NCBI GenBank assembly: GCA_000153385.1
Contig: CH672374.1
Location: 1,490,544 to 1,554,543, forward strand
Direction: 5' to 3'
DNA from: Flavobacteria bacterium BBFL7
Lineage (GTDB): Bacteria; Bacteroidota; Bacteroidia; Flavobacteriales; Flavobacteriaceae
Length of the DNA stretch: 64,000 bases
The position numbers and the translations under genes were made by a program. This document shows positions 18,466 through 29,135 of the stretch, one piece after another. Within the stretch, counting starts at the first letter, position 1; every line of letters begins with the position of its first letter. The notes below the pieces were generated by a model that did not search any database, was not told the origin of the DNA, and saw only the letters and a program-made list of their open reading frames with translations.

Positions 18466-19905
18466 CTACTTTGAAGGATGAGCAATAGGATCACCAGATG
18501 CGGTATCCGATTCAACATTAGTTCCTTTTTGTTCTCTTAATTTCTTGTACTTACTTCCGCTAGACTTTAAGATTGACTTAACTTCTGCTTGTGCTATAAC
18601 TGGGAATGTTCTAGAGTATAATAGGAATAATACAAAGAAGAAACCTATTGTTCCAATAAAAATACCTATATCAACAAAAGTAGGTGAGAACATTGTCCAT
18701 GATGATGGCACATAATCCCTATGAAGAGATGTAACAATAATTACAAATCGCTCAAACCACATACCGATGTTTACAACGATAGAAATCACAAATGAAAACA
18801 TGATACTAGTTCTTAATTTCTTAAACCACATAAATTGCGGAGAGAACACATTACAAGTCATCATAGCCCAATATGCCCATGCATAAGGTCCTGTTGCTCT
18901 GTTTAAGAAAGCGTATTGCTCATATTCCACACCGGAATACCATGCAACAAAAAGCTCAGTAATGTAAGCTACACCAACTATTGAACCTGTAATCATAATT
19001 ACGATGTTCATTAATTCGATGTGTTGAATAGTGATATAATTTTCAAGACTTACTACTTTTCTCATTACAATAAGAAGAGTATTTACCATTGCAAATCCTG
19101 AGAATACAGCTCCAGCAACAAAATAAGGCGGAAATATTGTTGTGTGCCAACCTGGTATAACTGAAGTTGCAAAGTCAAAAGATACAATTGTGTGAACGGA
19201 CAGTACTAACGGTGTCGCTAAACCGGCAAGAACTAGAGAAACCTCTTCAAATCGTTGCCAATCTTTTGCTCTACCAGACCAACCGAAAGATAGAATCCCG
19301 TATATCTTCTTATTAAATGGTGTAATCGCTCTATCACGTATCATCGCAAAGTCAGGAAGCAATCCTGTCCACCAGAATACTAAAGAAACCGAAAGATAAG
19401 TTGATATCGCAAATACATCCCAGAGAAGAGGTGAATTAAAGTTCACCCATAGTGAACCAAATTGATTAGGAATAGGTAATACCCAATATGCTAACCAAGG
19501 ACGTCCCATGTGAATAATTGGAAACAAACCTGCTTGTATTACAGAGAATATTGTCATCGCCTCTGCAGAACGGTTAATCGCCATTCTCCATTTTTGACGG
19601 AAAAGTAACAATACCGCAGAAATCAGTGTTCCCGCGTGCCCGATACCAACCCACCAAACAAAGTTGGTGATGTCCCAAGCCCATCCAATTGTTTTGTTAA
19701 GACCCCAAACACCTATACCAGTGGAGATCGTATAAATAATGCATCCTATTCCATAAAGAAAAGCTACAAGAGCGATTGTAAATACAATCCACCATTGTTT
19801 ATTAGCAGCACCTTCTACAGGGGCAGCAATATCTCTTGTTACGTCTGAGTAAGACTTATCTCCTGTAACTAGAGCTCTTCTTATGGGCGCTTCGTAATGA
19901 GCCAT
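18466..19905 (-). CDS. actC: Alternative complex III subunit ActC (NrfD family)
   Basis: A 479-residue NrfD-family membrane protein with about ten hydrophobic helices, the principal menaquinol-binding subunit of alternative complex III. Recognisable segments include NFVWWVGIGHAGTLISAVLL, which carries the His near the quinol site, FPIIHMGRPWLAYW and VSVHTIVSFDFATSVIPGWH. The C-terminal tail is hydrophilic. It sits between actB (27-base gap) and actD (5-base gap). Length and order are normal for the flavobacterial operon. Confidence 0.95.
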   Translation of the reverse strand: MAHYEAPIRRALVTGDKSYSDVTRDIAAPVEGAANKQWWIVFTIALVAFLYGIGCIIYTISTGIGVWGLNKTIGWAWDITNFVWWVGIGHAGTLISAVLLLFRQKWRMAINRSAEAMTIFSVIQAGLFPIIHMGRPWLAYWVLPIPNQFGSLWVNFNSPLLWDVFAISTYLSVSLVFWWTGLLPDFAMIRDRAITPFNKKIYGILSFGWSGRAKDWQRFEEVSLVLAGLATPLVLSVHTIVSFDFATSVIPGWHTTIFPPYFVAGAVFSGFAMVNTLLIVMRKVVSLENYITIQHIELMNIVIMITGSIVGVAYITELFVAWYSGVEYEQYAFLNRATGPYAWAYWAMMTCNVFSPQFMWFKKLRTSIMFSFVISIVVNIGMWFERFVIIVTSLHRDYVPSSWTMFSPTFVDIGIFIGTIGFFFVLFLLYSRTFPVIAQAEVKSILKSSGSKYKKLREQKGTNVESDTASGDPIAHPSK

Positions 19906-19932
19906 AATGTATCGATTAGTTTTCTTTAATTA

Positions 19933-22900
19933 TTATGCGTTTCTTACTTTAACCTGGTATATCACGTTAGGTTCTGTTCCTACTTCTTCTAACAAGTGAT
20001 ACATACGGTCGCTATTTTTAAGCTTAGTGATCTCAGCATCTTTATCATTGATATCACCAAATTTGATAGCTCCTTCTGAACATGCATTCGAACATGCTGT
20101 AGCAAATTCACCATCTTTAATCATACGACCATCTTTCTTAGCTTCAAGAATTGTCATTTGCGTCATTTGCATACACATAGAACATTTCTCCATCACTCCT
20201 CTTGATCTCACAGTAACATCCGGATTGATCACCATACGACCTAAGTCGTTATTCATATGGTAATCAAACTCATCATTTCCGTTATATAAGAACCAGTTAA
20301 ATCTACGTACTTTATATGGACAGTTGTTTGCACAGTAACGTGTACCTACACAACGGTTGTAAGCCATATGATTTTGACCTTGACGGCCATGTGAAGAAGC
20401 CGCCACTGGACATACTGTCTCACATGGTGCATGGTTACAGTGCTGACACATCACTGGCTGGAACGCTACCTGAGGATTATCGGCTGGGTTTTCCAACTCA
20501 CCAAAACCACCTAAAGAACCATTATCACCAAATAAACCTTCAAATCCATCCTTCTTCTCTTCATCAGCCTCAAAGCTATCTGTAGAGGAATAATACCTAT
20601 CAATACGTAGCCAATGCATATCACGAGATTTTCTAACCTCATCTTTACCTACAACTGGCACGTTATTTTCTGCGTGACAAGCGATAACACAAGCAGCACA
20701 ACCTGTACAAGCATTAAGGTCTATAGACATATTGAAATGATGACCCGTTGAACGATCAAAGCTAGTCCACAAATCTACGTCTGGTGATGTAACAGGAGTC
20801 TCTATATGATTAAGAGAAACTTCCGGCATCGGATTAAAGTCATGCTTATCACCGTTAATGTATGTTGCTAGATCAGTCTCGCGAATAATATCACGACCCA
20901 TCATAGTATTTTGTAATTGAGTACAAGCAAATTCATGCTCACCACCAGCGTTTTCTACTGATACCGTTTGAACAGAAGATCCACCTTTAAAAAATGGATA
21001 AGCATTCACACCAGTCTGCATTTCTGATTGTATAGAAGCTGTCTTACCATAACCCAAAGCGATACCAATAGTACCTTGTGCCTGGCCTGGCTGAATTAAA
21101 GCTGGCAACTTGCGCTCAACACCATTCATTTTAACCACTACATAGTTACCATTCAAACCTCCGTTTGCTACGTTTTCATTTTCAACACCTAGTTGCTCAG
21201 CATCTTTTTGCGAAATAGTAACGTAATTATCCCACGTTGTACGTGTGATAGGATCTGGAAGCTCTTGTAACCATGGGTTATTAGCTTGCGCACCATCACC
21301 CAAACCTGTTTTAGTATAAAGCGTCAGCTCAAAGCCAGATGGCTTTTTAGAACTTACTAATTGTGAAAGTGCACTGTTATTTGAAACTGAAGCTACAAAT
21401 TCAGCTGTATTTTCATCTGATTTCAATCCAGTATTTGAGGTGAAAAAACCATCTTGTAAAGCTTGAGACCAGCTCGCACCACTATTAACAGATGATTCTT
21501 TTAAAAAGTCTTTATAAGATTGATCACTACCCGACCAAATCAACAAAGTGTCCTGCATTTGACGAGTATCAAAAATCGGACGAATTGTAGGCTGTGCTAA
21601 AGAAACTAAACCTTTCTTTATTTCAGTATCTCCCCAAGACTCTAAATAATGAGGTGTCGTTGCAACATAATCACATTTCTGTGCAGTCGCATCTTCACGA
21701 GAAGCAAACGAAACAGTTAACGACACATTCTCCATCGCTTTCGCGAAAGCGTCACTATCATCATAACTATAGATTGGATCAACGCCTGCTACAAACAACG
21801 CACCTACAGCTCCAGCGTGCATTTCTTTAACCAACTGATCAACAGCTAAACGATTACCTTGACGGGTCATTATAGGAGCAGCAGTATCTACTATAGAACT
21901 ATTTAATTTTTCATTAATAGCTAGCACTAATTGCTGAGCAGCCTGGTCAGGAAGACCACACAACACAACTGCCTTACTACCAGCTTTTGAAAGCTTTTGA
22001 GCAGTTTGCTCAACTACTTTAGAAACCTTATCACTCAAAGAAACATTTGCAGCACCACCAACTAACTTACTATATAAAGCAGCAAGGATATGTTTTTGCT
22101 CTGTAGGAGTAACAGGATATCGTAAATCAGCATTTGCACCAGAAAGAGTCATGTTAGACTCGAACTGAACATGATGCGACATACTTTTACTAGTAGGAAT
22201 TCTTGATGCAGAATATCCTTTGTCGAATCCGCCACCTTGCCAGTTACCTACAAAATCAGCTCCTATTGAAACAATTGTTTCAGCATCAGTAAAATCATAG
22301 TCTGCAAGACCACGAACACCATACTTTGCTTCAAACGCATTCAATGCTCCATCTTCACCTACAGTATCATATGTTACATGACGTACGTTAGGATACTTAG
22401 CCTTCAACATATCAATGATAGCTAAAGTAGAAGGACTAGCAAACGTCTGAGTCAACACAGCAAGTGTCTTACCATTTAAATCATTCAACTTTTGACTAAC
22501 CTCTTTATCCAAAGTCTCCCATGTAGACTCAACACCTTTTACCAGCGGAGTTTTCAAGCGGTTATTATCATATAAAGACAAAACAGAAGCATGAACACGC
22601 GCATTGGCATGACCACGATATTGTGCATCTTTATTACTCTCAATTTTAATTGGTCGACCTTCACGAGTCTTAACTAATATACTAGCAAAATCATAACCAT
22701 CTGCGATAGTCGTTGCATAGTAGTTAGCCATTCCAGGAATAATTTGTTCTGGTTGATTAACGTAAGGCACAGAATGTATAACAGGTCCTTCACATGCCGC
22801 TAGCGATGCTGCAGCAGTACTAAAACCAACATACTTTAAAAAATCACGACGTGTGGTAGAAGACTCTTCCATCACCTCATTATTTCCTAAAAATTCTTCA

Positions 22901-23004
22901 GTAGGAATTGGTGTAGCAAATTCGTTTTGCTCAAGATTTTTTACAATCTCATTGCTTTCATCGAGTTGCGCTGTACTTTTCCAATATTTCTTAGTAGTAG
23001 CCAT
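19933..23004 (-). CDS. actB: Alternative complex III subunit ActB (molybdopterin-like plus 4-cluster Fe-S protein)
   Basis: A 1023-residue fusion of a molybdopterin oxidoreductase-like domain (about 90-720, a relic that in this family holds no molybdenum) and a C-terminal ferredoxin-type domain. The Fe-S cysteines are in CTGCAACVIACH, CQHCNHAPCETVC, CVGTRYCANNCPYK and CSMCMQM...CSNAC. The N-terminal segment around residue 52 (TTRRDFLKYVGFSTAAASLA followed by AC) is Tat-like with a following Cys, so the protein is probably exported folded and lipid-anchored. An exact palindromic repeat lies inside the gene and encodes AFAKA. It lies 21 bases after actA. Confidence 0.95.
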   Translation of the reverse strand: MATTKKYWKSTAQLDESNEIVKNLEQNEFATPIPTEEFLGNNEVMEESSTTRRDFLKYVGFSTAAASLAACEGPVIHSVPYVNQPEQIIPGMANYYATTIADGYDFASILVKTREGRPIKIESNKDAQYRGHANARVHASVLSLYDNNRLKTPLVKGVESTWETLDKEVSQKLNDLNGKTLAVLTQTFASPSTLAIIDMLKAKYPNVRHVTYDTVGEDGALNAFEAKYGVRGLADYDFTDAETIVSIGADFVGNWQGGGFDKGYSASRIPTSKSMSHHVQFESNMTLSGANADLRYPVTPTEQKHILAALYSKLVGGAANVSLSDKVSKVVEQTAQKLSKAGSKAVVLCGLPDQAAQQLVLAINEKLNSSIVDTAAPIMTRQGNRLAVDQLVKEMHAGAVGALFVAGVDPIYSYDDSDAFAKAMENVSLTVSFASREDATAQKCDYVATTPHYLESWGDTEIKKGLVSLAQPTIRPIFDTRQMQDTLLIWSGSDQSYKDFLKESSVNSGASWSQALQDGFFTSNTGLKSDENTAEFVASVSNNSALSQLVSSKKPSGFELTLYTKTGLGDGAQANNPWLQELPDPITRTTWDNYVTISQKDAEQLGVENENVANGGLNGNYVVVKMNGVERKLPALIQPGQAQGTIGIALGYGKTASIQSEMQTGVNAYPFFKGGSSVQTVSVENAGGEHEFACTQLQNTMMGRDIIRETDLATYINGDKHDFNPMPEVSLNHIETPVTSPDVDLWTSFDRSTGHHFNMSIDLNACTGCAACVIACHAENNVPVVGKDEVRKSRDMHWLRIDRYYSSTDSFEADEEKKDGFEGLFGDNGSLGGFGELENPADNPQVAFQPVMCQHCNHAPCETVCPVAASSHGRQGQNHMAYNRCVGTRYCANNCPYKVRRFNWFLYNGNDEFDYHMNNDLGRMVINPDVTVRSRGVMEKCSMCMQMTQMTILEAKKDGRMIKDGEFATACSNACSEGAIKFGDINDKDAEITKLKNSDRMYHLLEEVGTEPNVIYQVKVRNA
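21736..21751. repeat. Iterated palindrome, exact copy inside actB
   Basis: Exact CGCTTTCGCGAAAGCG; read on the minus strand it encodes AFAKA within DSDAFAKAMEN of ActB. Confidence 0.9.
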
Positions 23005-23025
23005 ATATCTCTCTAAAACTATTTA

Positions 23026-24369
23026 TTAATAGTGGCATTTACCACATTCAAGACCGCCTAAATCTGCAATAGTAAGTTGCTTACCACCACGTTGTTTAGA
23101 CAACTCTTCATGAATTTTCTCGTAGTATCCATTATTTGCTAGATCCACGTTGGTTTCTCTGTGACAATTGATACACCAACCCATAGTTAATGGAGAGTAT
23201 TGATACATCACTTCCATTTCCTCAACAGGACCATGACATTGCTGACATGCGATATTACCAGCCGTCACATGCTGCGCGTGATTAAAATACGCAAGATCTG
23301 GCAAGTTATGAATACGAACCCATCTTACCGGCTGAGTCTCACCTGTAAAAGCCTGCTCATCTGAATCCCATCCAGTCGCAGCATAAAGCTTTTCAATTTC
23401 TTTATTATAATCGATACCATACTCGGTCATACCTTCTTGATAGGTCGCATCAGCAACTTCACCGATCGACTTATGGCAATTCATACACACATTTAAAGAA
23501 GGAATACCAGAATGCTTAGACTCACGAGCACTAGAGTGACAGTACTTACATTCAATCTCATTAGCCCCAGCATGTATTCTATGCGAATAATGAATAGGTT
23601 GCACTGGTGCATAACCTTGATCTACACCTACTGACATCAAAGCACCGTAAGCGAAATAAGCACTTGCTAATAATAAAAAGACAGCACTCACTAGAACCAA
23701 AAATTGATTCTCAGCAAAAGCTTTCCATAATGGACGGCGAACTTCCTTCTCATCTTCAAAATCAGTTTGTATACCATTAGCATCAGCAAACCTTTTTAAA
23801 GTACTATTTACAACAAACAACAAGGCTACTAATAAAACTAATATAAGAGCAAGAGCTGCAAGCACAATACTGTTTAACGTATTGTCAGACGCACCACCAG
23901 ACTGTACATCACCAGTTGCTCCCGCAACAGCAGCTGCTGGAGCAGGCTTAGGTGTATCTGTATAAGCTAAAATATTATCAATATCCACATTTGACAACTG
24001 TGGAAAAGCATTCATCGCAGTCTGATTGTATTCATTATAAACAGCAATCGCTTGAGCATCTCCACTAGCAATTAATGCTGCAGAATTTGAAATCCACTTA
24101 TACAACCATTCACGGTCATACTTTTGAGATACTTCATGTAACGCTGGTCCAACCGCTTTTTTATAAAGTTTGTGACAAGACGCACAGTTTGCTTTAAATA
24201 AAGCTTCTCCTGCCGCTGCATTTCCAGAACCGGCTGCTTCAACAGGTGCCGCTGGCTCGCCATCACTTGTGGCTGCATCCTGACCGTAAACGCTTAATGT
24301 AGAAAACGTTACAAAAACAGATGCAAGTATAATTTGCCAAGCGGAAAAATGTAATTTCCTTTTTATCAT
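23026..24369 (-). CDS. actA: Alternative complex III subunit ActA, multihaem cytochrome c with fused N-terminal cytochrome domain
   Basis: A 447-residue exported protein from the ATG at 24369, which gives a clean signal peptide (KLHFSAWQIILASVFVTF to YGQ); a GTG 33 bases upstream is possible but would put extra residues before it. Six CxxCH haem motifs are visible: CASCH in an N-terminal class I cytochrome c-like domain (about 50-130), then CKYCH, CMNCH, CQQCH, CINCH and CGKCH in the C-terminal pentahaem part. A membrane segment (LNSIVLAALALILVLLVALL) and another (FLVLVSAVFLLLASAYFAYG) separate the two parts. It begins the actABCDEF-coxBA operon and relays electrons in alternative complex III. 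Confidence 0.92.
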   Translation of the reverse strand: MIKRKLHFSAWQIILASVFVTFSTLSVYGQDAATSDGEPAAPVEAAGSGNAAAGEALFKANCASCHKLYKKAVGPALHEVSQKYDREWLYKWISNSAALIASGDAQAIAVYNEYNQTAMNAFPQLSNVDIDNILAYTDTPKPAPAAAVAGATGDVQSGGASDNTLNSIVLAALALILVLLVALLFVVNSTLKRFADANGIQTDFEDEKEVRRPLWKAFAENQFLVLVSAVFLLLASAYFAYGALMSVGVDQGYAPVQPIHYSHRIHAGANEIECKYCHSSARESKHSGIPSLNVCMNCHKSIGEVADATYQEGMTEYGIDYNKEIEKLYAATGWDSDEQAFTGETQPVRWVRIHNLPDLAYFNHAQHVTAGNIACQQCHGPVEEMEVMYQYSPLTMGWCINCHRETNVDLANNGYYEKIHEELSKQRGGKQLTIADLGGLECGKCHY

Positions 24370-24440
24370 GTCTTTTACTGAATATTGCAATAAATTTGGC
24401 ACAATAATTACGGTATTTTACCGTATCGTAAATGCTGCCG

Positions 24441-24448
24441 CAAAAATA
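24441..24448 (-). promoter_or_regulatory. Candidate -7 promoter box of the act-cox operon
   Basis: Minus-strand TATTTTTG matches TAnnTTTG and lies 71 bases upstream of the actA ATG. No -33 TTG at standard spacing. Confidence 0.4.
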
Positions 24449-24515
24449 AGGTATAAAGTCTATAATTTTGCAGCAGTTATTTTGAACAAAATAATTTATA
24501 TCAATTCTAAATAAA

Positions 24516-24535
24516 TACGCTTTCGCGAAAGCGTA
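24516..24535. repeat. Iterated palindrome, exact copy
   Basis: Perfect 20-bp palindrome TACGCTTTCGCGAAAGCGTA in the divergent gap between actA and the SPOR protein gene. Confidence 0.9.
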
Positions 24536-24553
24536 CTAACAAAATCAACAGTT

Positions 24554-24928
24554 ATGCATAAGCACCTGAATTCAAGAATAATAGTTACCACAGCCTTAAT
24601 CCTGATGAGCTCAATAGGGATTGCACAACAATCAAATCAAGTTGAGGAAAACAAAATAGAGAGCCTTATTTCTAAAAAAATTAGCATGGATAAGGAAGGA
24701 AAATTCAAAGATCGATACACTATTCAGTTATTTTATGGTGAAATAGAAGGCGCTAGAAAGATAGAATCCCAATACAAGGCTAGTACTATGACATGGGAAT
24801 CGAATCTGGAGTATGAAGCACCCAATTTCAAGTTATGGATAGGCAGTTACAGAGATAAATTAGAAGCCGAAAGAGCATTAATAGTTATTAAAGAGGAATT
24901 TCCAAACGCCTTTATTTTAAAACCCTAA
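24554..24928 (+). CDS. Small secreted SPOR-domain protein
   Basis: A 124-residue protein with a signal peptide (IIVTTALILMSSIGIAQQ) and a C-terminal SPOR fold at about 50-124: DRYTIQLFYGEIEGARKI forms the first half and FKLWIGSYRDKLEAERAL the second, with the family's typical GSY-R-x4-A pattern. SPOR domains bind denuded glycan strands of peptidoglycan, often at division sites. It is divergent from actA and convergent with infB, sharing a bidirectional terminator with the latter. Function beyond periplasmic peptidoglycan association is not visible. Confidence 0.8.
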   Translation: MHKHLNSRIIVTTALILMSSIGIAQQSNQVEENKIESLISKKISMDKEGKFKDRYTIQLFYGEIEGARKIESQYKASTMTWESNLEYEAPNFKLWIGSYRDKLEAERALIVIKEEFPNAFILKP

Positions 24929-24946
24929 AAGATGAATATCTTACGC

Positions 24947-24980
24947 AAAAAAGGCGATTTCTAATGAAATCGCCTTTTTT
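24947..24980. terminator. Bidirectional Rho-independent terminator
   Basis: Perfect stem AAGGCGATTT / AAATCGCCTT with flanking A and T runs; serves the SPOR gene (plus) and infB (minus). Confidence 0.92.
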
Positions 24981-25002
24981 ATTATAATTATAATACAAAG
25001 TA

Positions 25003-27864
25003 TTACTTCAACTTCTTCTTCACCTCAACTTCTCTGAAACATTCAATAATATCTCCTTCTTGAAGGTCATTATAGTTTTTGATTTGCATACCGCACTCAT
25101 AACCCTTTGCAACCTCCTTGACATCATCTTTAAACCTCTTTAAAGCAGAAAGCTCGCCAGTATAAACAACAACACTATCACGTATTAATCTAACACCGCT
25201 GTTGCGATAAATCTTACCGTCCGTCACCATACAACCAGCAATAGTTCCGACTTTAGATATTTTAAATGTAGCTCTTATCTCCGCATTACCGGTTATCTCT
25301 TCCTTAAGTTCTGGAGAAAGCATTCCCTCCATAGCATCTTTAAGATCATTGATTGCATCGTAAATAATTGAGTACATACGGATATCAACTTCTTCTTGCT
25401 CTGCTACAGATCTTGCATTTCCTTGAGGCCTTACATTAAACCCAATAATAATCGCGTCAGATGCTGATGCAAGAAGCACATCACTTTCTGTAATCGCTCC
25501 TACCGCTTTATGGATAATATTCACCTGTATTTCTTCAGTAGATAACTTCTGGAACGAATCTGTTAATGCTTCAACAGAACCATCCACATCACCTTTAAGA
25601 ATTAAATTCAATTCTTTAAAGTCTCCTAAGGCAATACGACGTCCAATCTCATCAAGAGAAAGTGTTTTCTGCGTTCTAACAGATTGCTCGCGTTGTAATT
25701 GAGTACGTTTTGAAGCAATATCTTTTGCCTCTTTTTCATCTTCAAAAACATGGAATTTATCACCAGCAGTAGGCGCACCGTCTAAACCTAGTATAGATAC
25801 CGGTGTAGAAGGACCTGCAACATCAACGTTATTACCACGTTCGTCTTGCATAGCCTTAACCTTACCATGATTTCTACCAGCTAAAACATAATCACCTATT
25901 CTTAGTGTACCAGCTTGAACTAATACAGTAGAAACATATCCACGACCTTTATCTAAAAACGCTTCAACAACAGTTCCTACGGCAGGCTTATCTGGATTTG
26001 CTTTAAGATCTAATAATTCTGCCTCTAATAATACTTTTTCTAATAACTCTTCAACACCTTGCCCAGTCTTTGCAGAGATGTCATGAGATTGAATTTTACC
26101 ACCCCAATCTTCTACTAATAAATTCATTTGAGCAAGCTTCTCTTTAATCCTTTCAGGATTAGCCGCTTCTCTATCAACCTTATTTATCGCAAAAATAATA
26201 GGTACACCAGCCGCTTGTGCGTGACTTATTGCTTCTTTAGTTTGAGGCATAACATCATCATCTGCCGCGATAACGATAATAGCTAAGTCAGTTACTTGTG
26301 CCCCACGAGCTCTCATGGCTGTAAACGCTTCGTGACCAGGAGTATCTAAGAAAGCAATTTTTTGACCATTCTTAAGTTGAACTCCATAAGCTCCGATATG
26401 CTGAGTAATTCCACCACTTTCACCTGCTATTACGTTCTCTTCACGAATGTAATCCAGTAATGAAGTTTTACCATGATCAACATGCCCCATTACGGTAACA
26501 ATTGGCGCTCTAGTAGTTAAATCTTCCTCATTATCTTCAATTTCAGTAATACTTTCTTCAATATCCGCATTTACGAACTCCACATCGTAACCAAATTCTT
26601 CTGCAACTATTGATATAGTTTCTGCATCTAAACGTTGGTTCATTGTCACCATCATACCTAATGACATACAAGCACCAATCACTTGATTCACAGCAACATT
26701 CATCATTGTAGAAATATCACTTACGGTTACAAACTCTGTAACTTGTAAGATTTTTTCTTCAGAATCAGCTTGTTCCTGAGCTTCAACTTTTTCACGGTGA
26801 GAATCTCTTTTATCTCGACGATACCTTGCAGCTTTAGATTTAGAAGACTTTCCTTGAAGCTTTTCAAGAGTTTCTCTTACCTGCTTTTGGATTTCTTCTT
26901 CAGTAGGCTCTGCCTTTACTATAGGAGCACGCTTTTGACCTGGTCCGCGTCTATTTCCACCTGAACGATTACCACCTGAACCAGATTGTCCTGGTGATTT
27001 AGTGATCCTTTTACGCTTACGCTTATTAGGATCCTCCTTTTTCTTAGGCTTTTTGAATTGAGATAAGTCTATTGTTTTTCCAGTAACCTTAAGCCCACCT
27101 AATTTTTGATACTCTGTTTTTATTTTTTCAGGCTCTTGATTAACCTCAGGAGTTTTAGCCTCAGCAGGCTTTGCTTCCTTAGACTTAGAGTCAGTAGATT
27201 TTATCGACGGAGTTTGAGCTACAGATTCTTTCTTTACTGGAGCCTTTTCAGATTTCTGCTTATCAACCGCGGCCTCAACTTTAGAAGACTTTTCTACTTT
27301 AGGCTTATGCGAAGCAGGACCCTTCTTTTTAGAACTAGGTCTCTTTTTAGGTTCAAGATCTATTTTCCCCTTCACCTTAGTTTCTTGCACCTTAGGACGG
27401 TTAGAAACTACTTTTGGAGAAGAGTCATCGACATCTTCAGCTTTGGGAGTTGGCTCGACTTTCTTCTCAACTGGTTTTTGAGGCTCGTCTTTCTTTTCAA
27501 CTGGTTTTGCTTCAGCACCACCAGATAAATCAACTTTACCTACCTGTTTAGGACCGTCAAGATTAGCTTTAGCTTTAATAACTTCTTGCCTTTTCTGCTT
27601 TTCTTCTTGCTCTTTTTCTCGCTGCTCACGCAATTCTTCCTGCTCTTTACGACGCTCCTTACCAACTTCCTTAGAAGCCACCTTTTTACTCTTGTCAGTT
27701 TGAAACTCATCTGCAAGAGCTTTGTACACATCTGCATCGATTTTTGTAGTAGGTCTTGCTTCTATCTCAATTCCTTGAGCAGCTAGATGTTCTACAGCAC
27801 GATCCAGAGATATATTAAATTCTCTTAGCACCTTATTGAGTCTCATGTTCTTTACTTCGGCCAT
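25003..27864 (-). CDS. infB: Translation initiation factor IF-2
   Basis: A 953-residue GTPase that places initiator tRNA on the 30S subunit and promotes subunit joining. The first 55 residues ([20 protein letters not shown]) are the flavobacterial IF2-N domain, followed by a long Lys/Glu/Pro-rich low-complexity region to about residue 360. The G domain has [29 protein letters not shown] and NKVDRE; C-terminal beta-barrel and IF2-C domains complete the family layout. Last gene of rimP-nusA-infB, 29 bases after nusA. Confidence 0.97.
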   Translation of the reverse strand: MAEVKNMRLNKVLREFNISLDRAVEHLAAQGIEIEARPTTKIDADVYKALADEFQTDKSKKVASKEVGKERRKEQEELREQREKEQEEKQKRQEVIKAKANLDGPKQVGKVDLSGGAEAKPVEKKDEPQKPVEKKVEPTPKAEDVDDSSPKVVSNRPKVQETKVKGKIDLEPKKRPSSKKKGPASHKPKVEKSSKVEAAVDKQKSEKAPVKKESVAQTPSIKSTDSKSKEAKPAEAKTPEVNQEPEKIKTEYQKLGGLKVTGKTIDLSQFKKPKKKEDPNKRKRKRITKSPGQSGSGGNRSGGNRRGPGQKRAPIVKAEPTEEEIQKQVRETLEKLQGKSSKSKAARYRRDKRDSHREKVEAQEQADSEEKILQVTEFVTVSDISTMMNVAVNQVIGACMSLGMMVTMNQRLDAETISIVAEEFGYDVEFVNADIEESITEIEDNEEDLTTRAPIVTVMGHVDHGKTSLLDYIREENVIAGESGGITQHIGAYGVQLKNGQKIAFLDTPGHEAFTAMRARGAQVTDLAIIVIAADDDVMPQTKEAISHAQAAGVPIIFAINKVDREAANPERIKEKLAQMNLLVEDWGGKIQSHDISAKTGQGVEELLEKVLLEAELLDLKANPDKPAVGTVVEAFLDKGRGYVSTVLVQAGTLRIGDYVLAGRNHGKVKAMQDERGNNVDVAGPSTPVSILGLDGAPTAGDKFHVFEDEKEAKDIASKRTQLQREQSVRTQKTLSLDEIGRRIALGDFKELNLILKGDVDGSVEALTDSFQKLSTEEIQVNIIHKAVGAITESDVLLASASDAIIIGFNVRPQGNARSVAEQEEVDIRMYSIIYDAINDLKDAMEGMLSPELKEEITGNAEIRATFKISKVGTIAGCMVTDGKIYRNSGVRLIRDSVVVYTGELSALKRFKDDVKEVAKGYECGMQIKNYNDLQEGDIIECFREVEVKKKLK

Positions 27865-27893
27865 AAATGGTTATGGGTTGACTTTTATTTTAT

Positions 27894-29126
27894 CTAATCT
27901 TCAAATTCTGATTTAAGGATAGTTACAACCGCAATGACTGTTTCTTCCTCTAAATCGGTACGCTTTACTAAGTCAGCAATATCTTGTTCAAGAATACTTT
28001 TTGCAGTATCTAAACCGATTTTACTGAATTCTTCAATGATCCAAGGCTCGATCTCATCGCTAAACTCAGTCAGCTCAACATCTTCCTCTGCACCATCTCT
28101 AATGACATCTATATCATAACCGGTTAATTTACCAGCTAGTCTAATATTATGACCTCTCCTACCTATTGCTTTAGAAACCTCTTCAGGATTCAATCTCACT
28201 TCAGCTTTTTTAGTCTCTTCATTTATTTCCATAGAAATAATTTTAGCTGGACTTAAAGCTCTAGCAATATACAACTGTGTATTTGAAGTATAATTGATTA
28301 CGTCAATATTTTCATTTCCTAATTCACGAACAATTCCATGTATACGAGAACCCTTAACACCTACACAAGCTCCTACTGGATCGATTCGATCATCGTAACT
28401 ATCGACAGCTACTTTTGCCTTTTCACCTGGCTCACGAACAACAGCTTTAACAGTAATTAAACCGTCAAAAACTTCTGGAATCTCTTGTTCAAATAACTTT
28501 TCTAAAAACTTAGGTGAAGTACGAGAAAGTATGATATTAGGTTTATTACCTCTTAACTCAACACTCTCGATTATACCTCTAACGTTCTCTCCTTTTCTAA
28601 AGAAATCAGAACCAATCTGACGATCTTTAGGCATAATTATCTCATTCCCTTCATCATCTAGCAGTATAATGGCTCTATGACGTATATGATGAACCTCAGC
28701 ACTATACAATTCTCCTTCAAGCTCTTTAAATTGCTTGTAAATATTAGTATTATCATGCTCGTGAATTTTAGCAATAAGATTTTGCCTTAATGCTAAAATC
28801 GCACGTCTACCTAACTGAATCAATTTAACTTCTTCAGCCACATCTTCACCAACTTCATAATCTGGCTCAATTTTACGAGCTGCAGTCAATTCAATTTCAG
28901 AATTGTCATCTTCAACTTCACCATCAGCGACCACAACACGGTTACGCCAGATCTCTAAATCTCCTTTGTCTGGATTAATAATAATATCAAAGTTATCGTC
29001 ATCGCCGTACTTTCTTTTGAGAGCACTTCTAAAAACATCTTCTAAGATCGCCATCAACGTGACACGATCTATCATTTTATCATCTTTAAACTCAGAAAAA
29101 GACTCGATCAATGCGAGATTTTCCAT
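27894..29126 (-). CDS. nusA: Transcription termination/antitermination factor NusA
   Basis: A 410-residue RNA polymerase accessory factor. The N-terminal polymerase-binding domain (MENLALIESFSEFKDDK, ATG at 29126) is followed by an S1 domain around residues 130-205, and two KH domains (GACVGVKGSRIHGIVREL and KAIGRRGHNIRLAGKL, around 245-345). The acidic tail with a helix-hairpin-like segment ends the protein; it lacks the long C-terminal repeats of E. coli NusA. A GTG two codons upstream is possible, but the ATG gives the family's normal N-terminus. In E. coli NusA represses its own operon by promoting termination in the leader; here a terminator-like hairpin lies in the leader of rimP. Confidence 0.96.
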   Translation of the reverse strand: MENLALIESFSEFKDDKMIDRVTLMAILEDVFRSALKRKYGDDDNFDIIINPDKGDLEIWRNRVVVADGEVEDDNSEIELTAARKIEPDYEVGEDVAEEVKLIQLGRRAILALRQNLIAKIHEHDNTNIYKQFKELEGELYSAEVHHIRHRAIILLDDEGNEIIMPKDRQIGSDFFRKGENVRGIIESVELRGNKPNIILSRTSPKFLEKLFEQEIPEVFDGLITVKAVVREPGEKAKVAVDSYDDRIDPVGACVGVKGSRIHGIVRELGNENIDVINYTSNTQLYIARALSPAKIISMEINEETKKAEVRLNPEEVSKAIGRRGHNIRLAGKLTGYDIDVIRDGAEEDVELTEFSDEIEPWIIEEFSKIGLDTAKSILEQDIADLVKRTDLEEETVIAVVTILKSEFED

Positions 29127-29135
29127 ATTCACTTA

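Noticed and set aside
24370-24402. GTG start for actA 33 bases upstream
   Set aside because: The ATG at 24369 leads directly into a clean signal peptide; the extra residues before it are not expected in an exported cytochrome.
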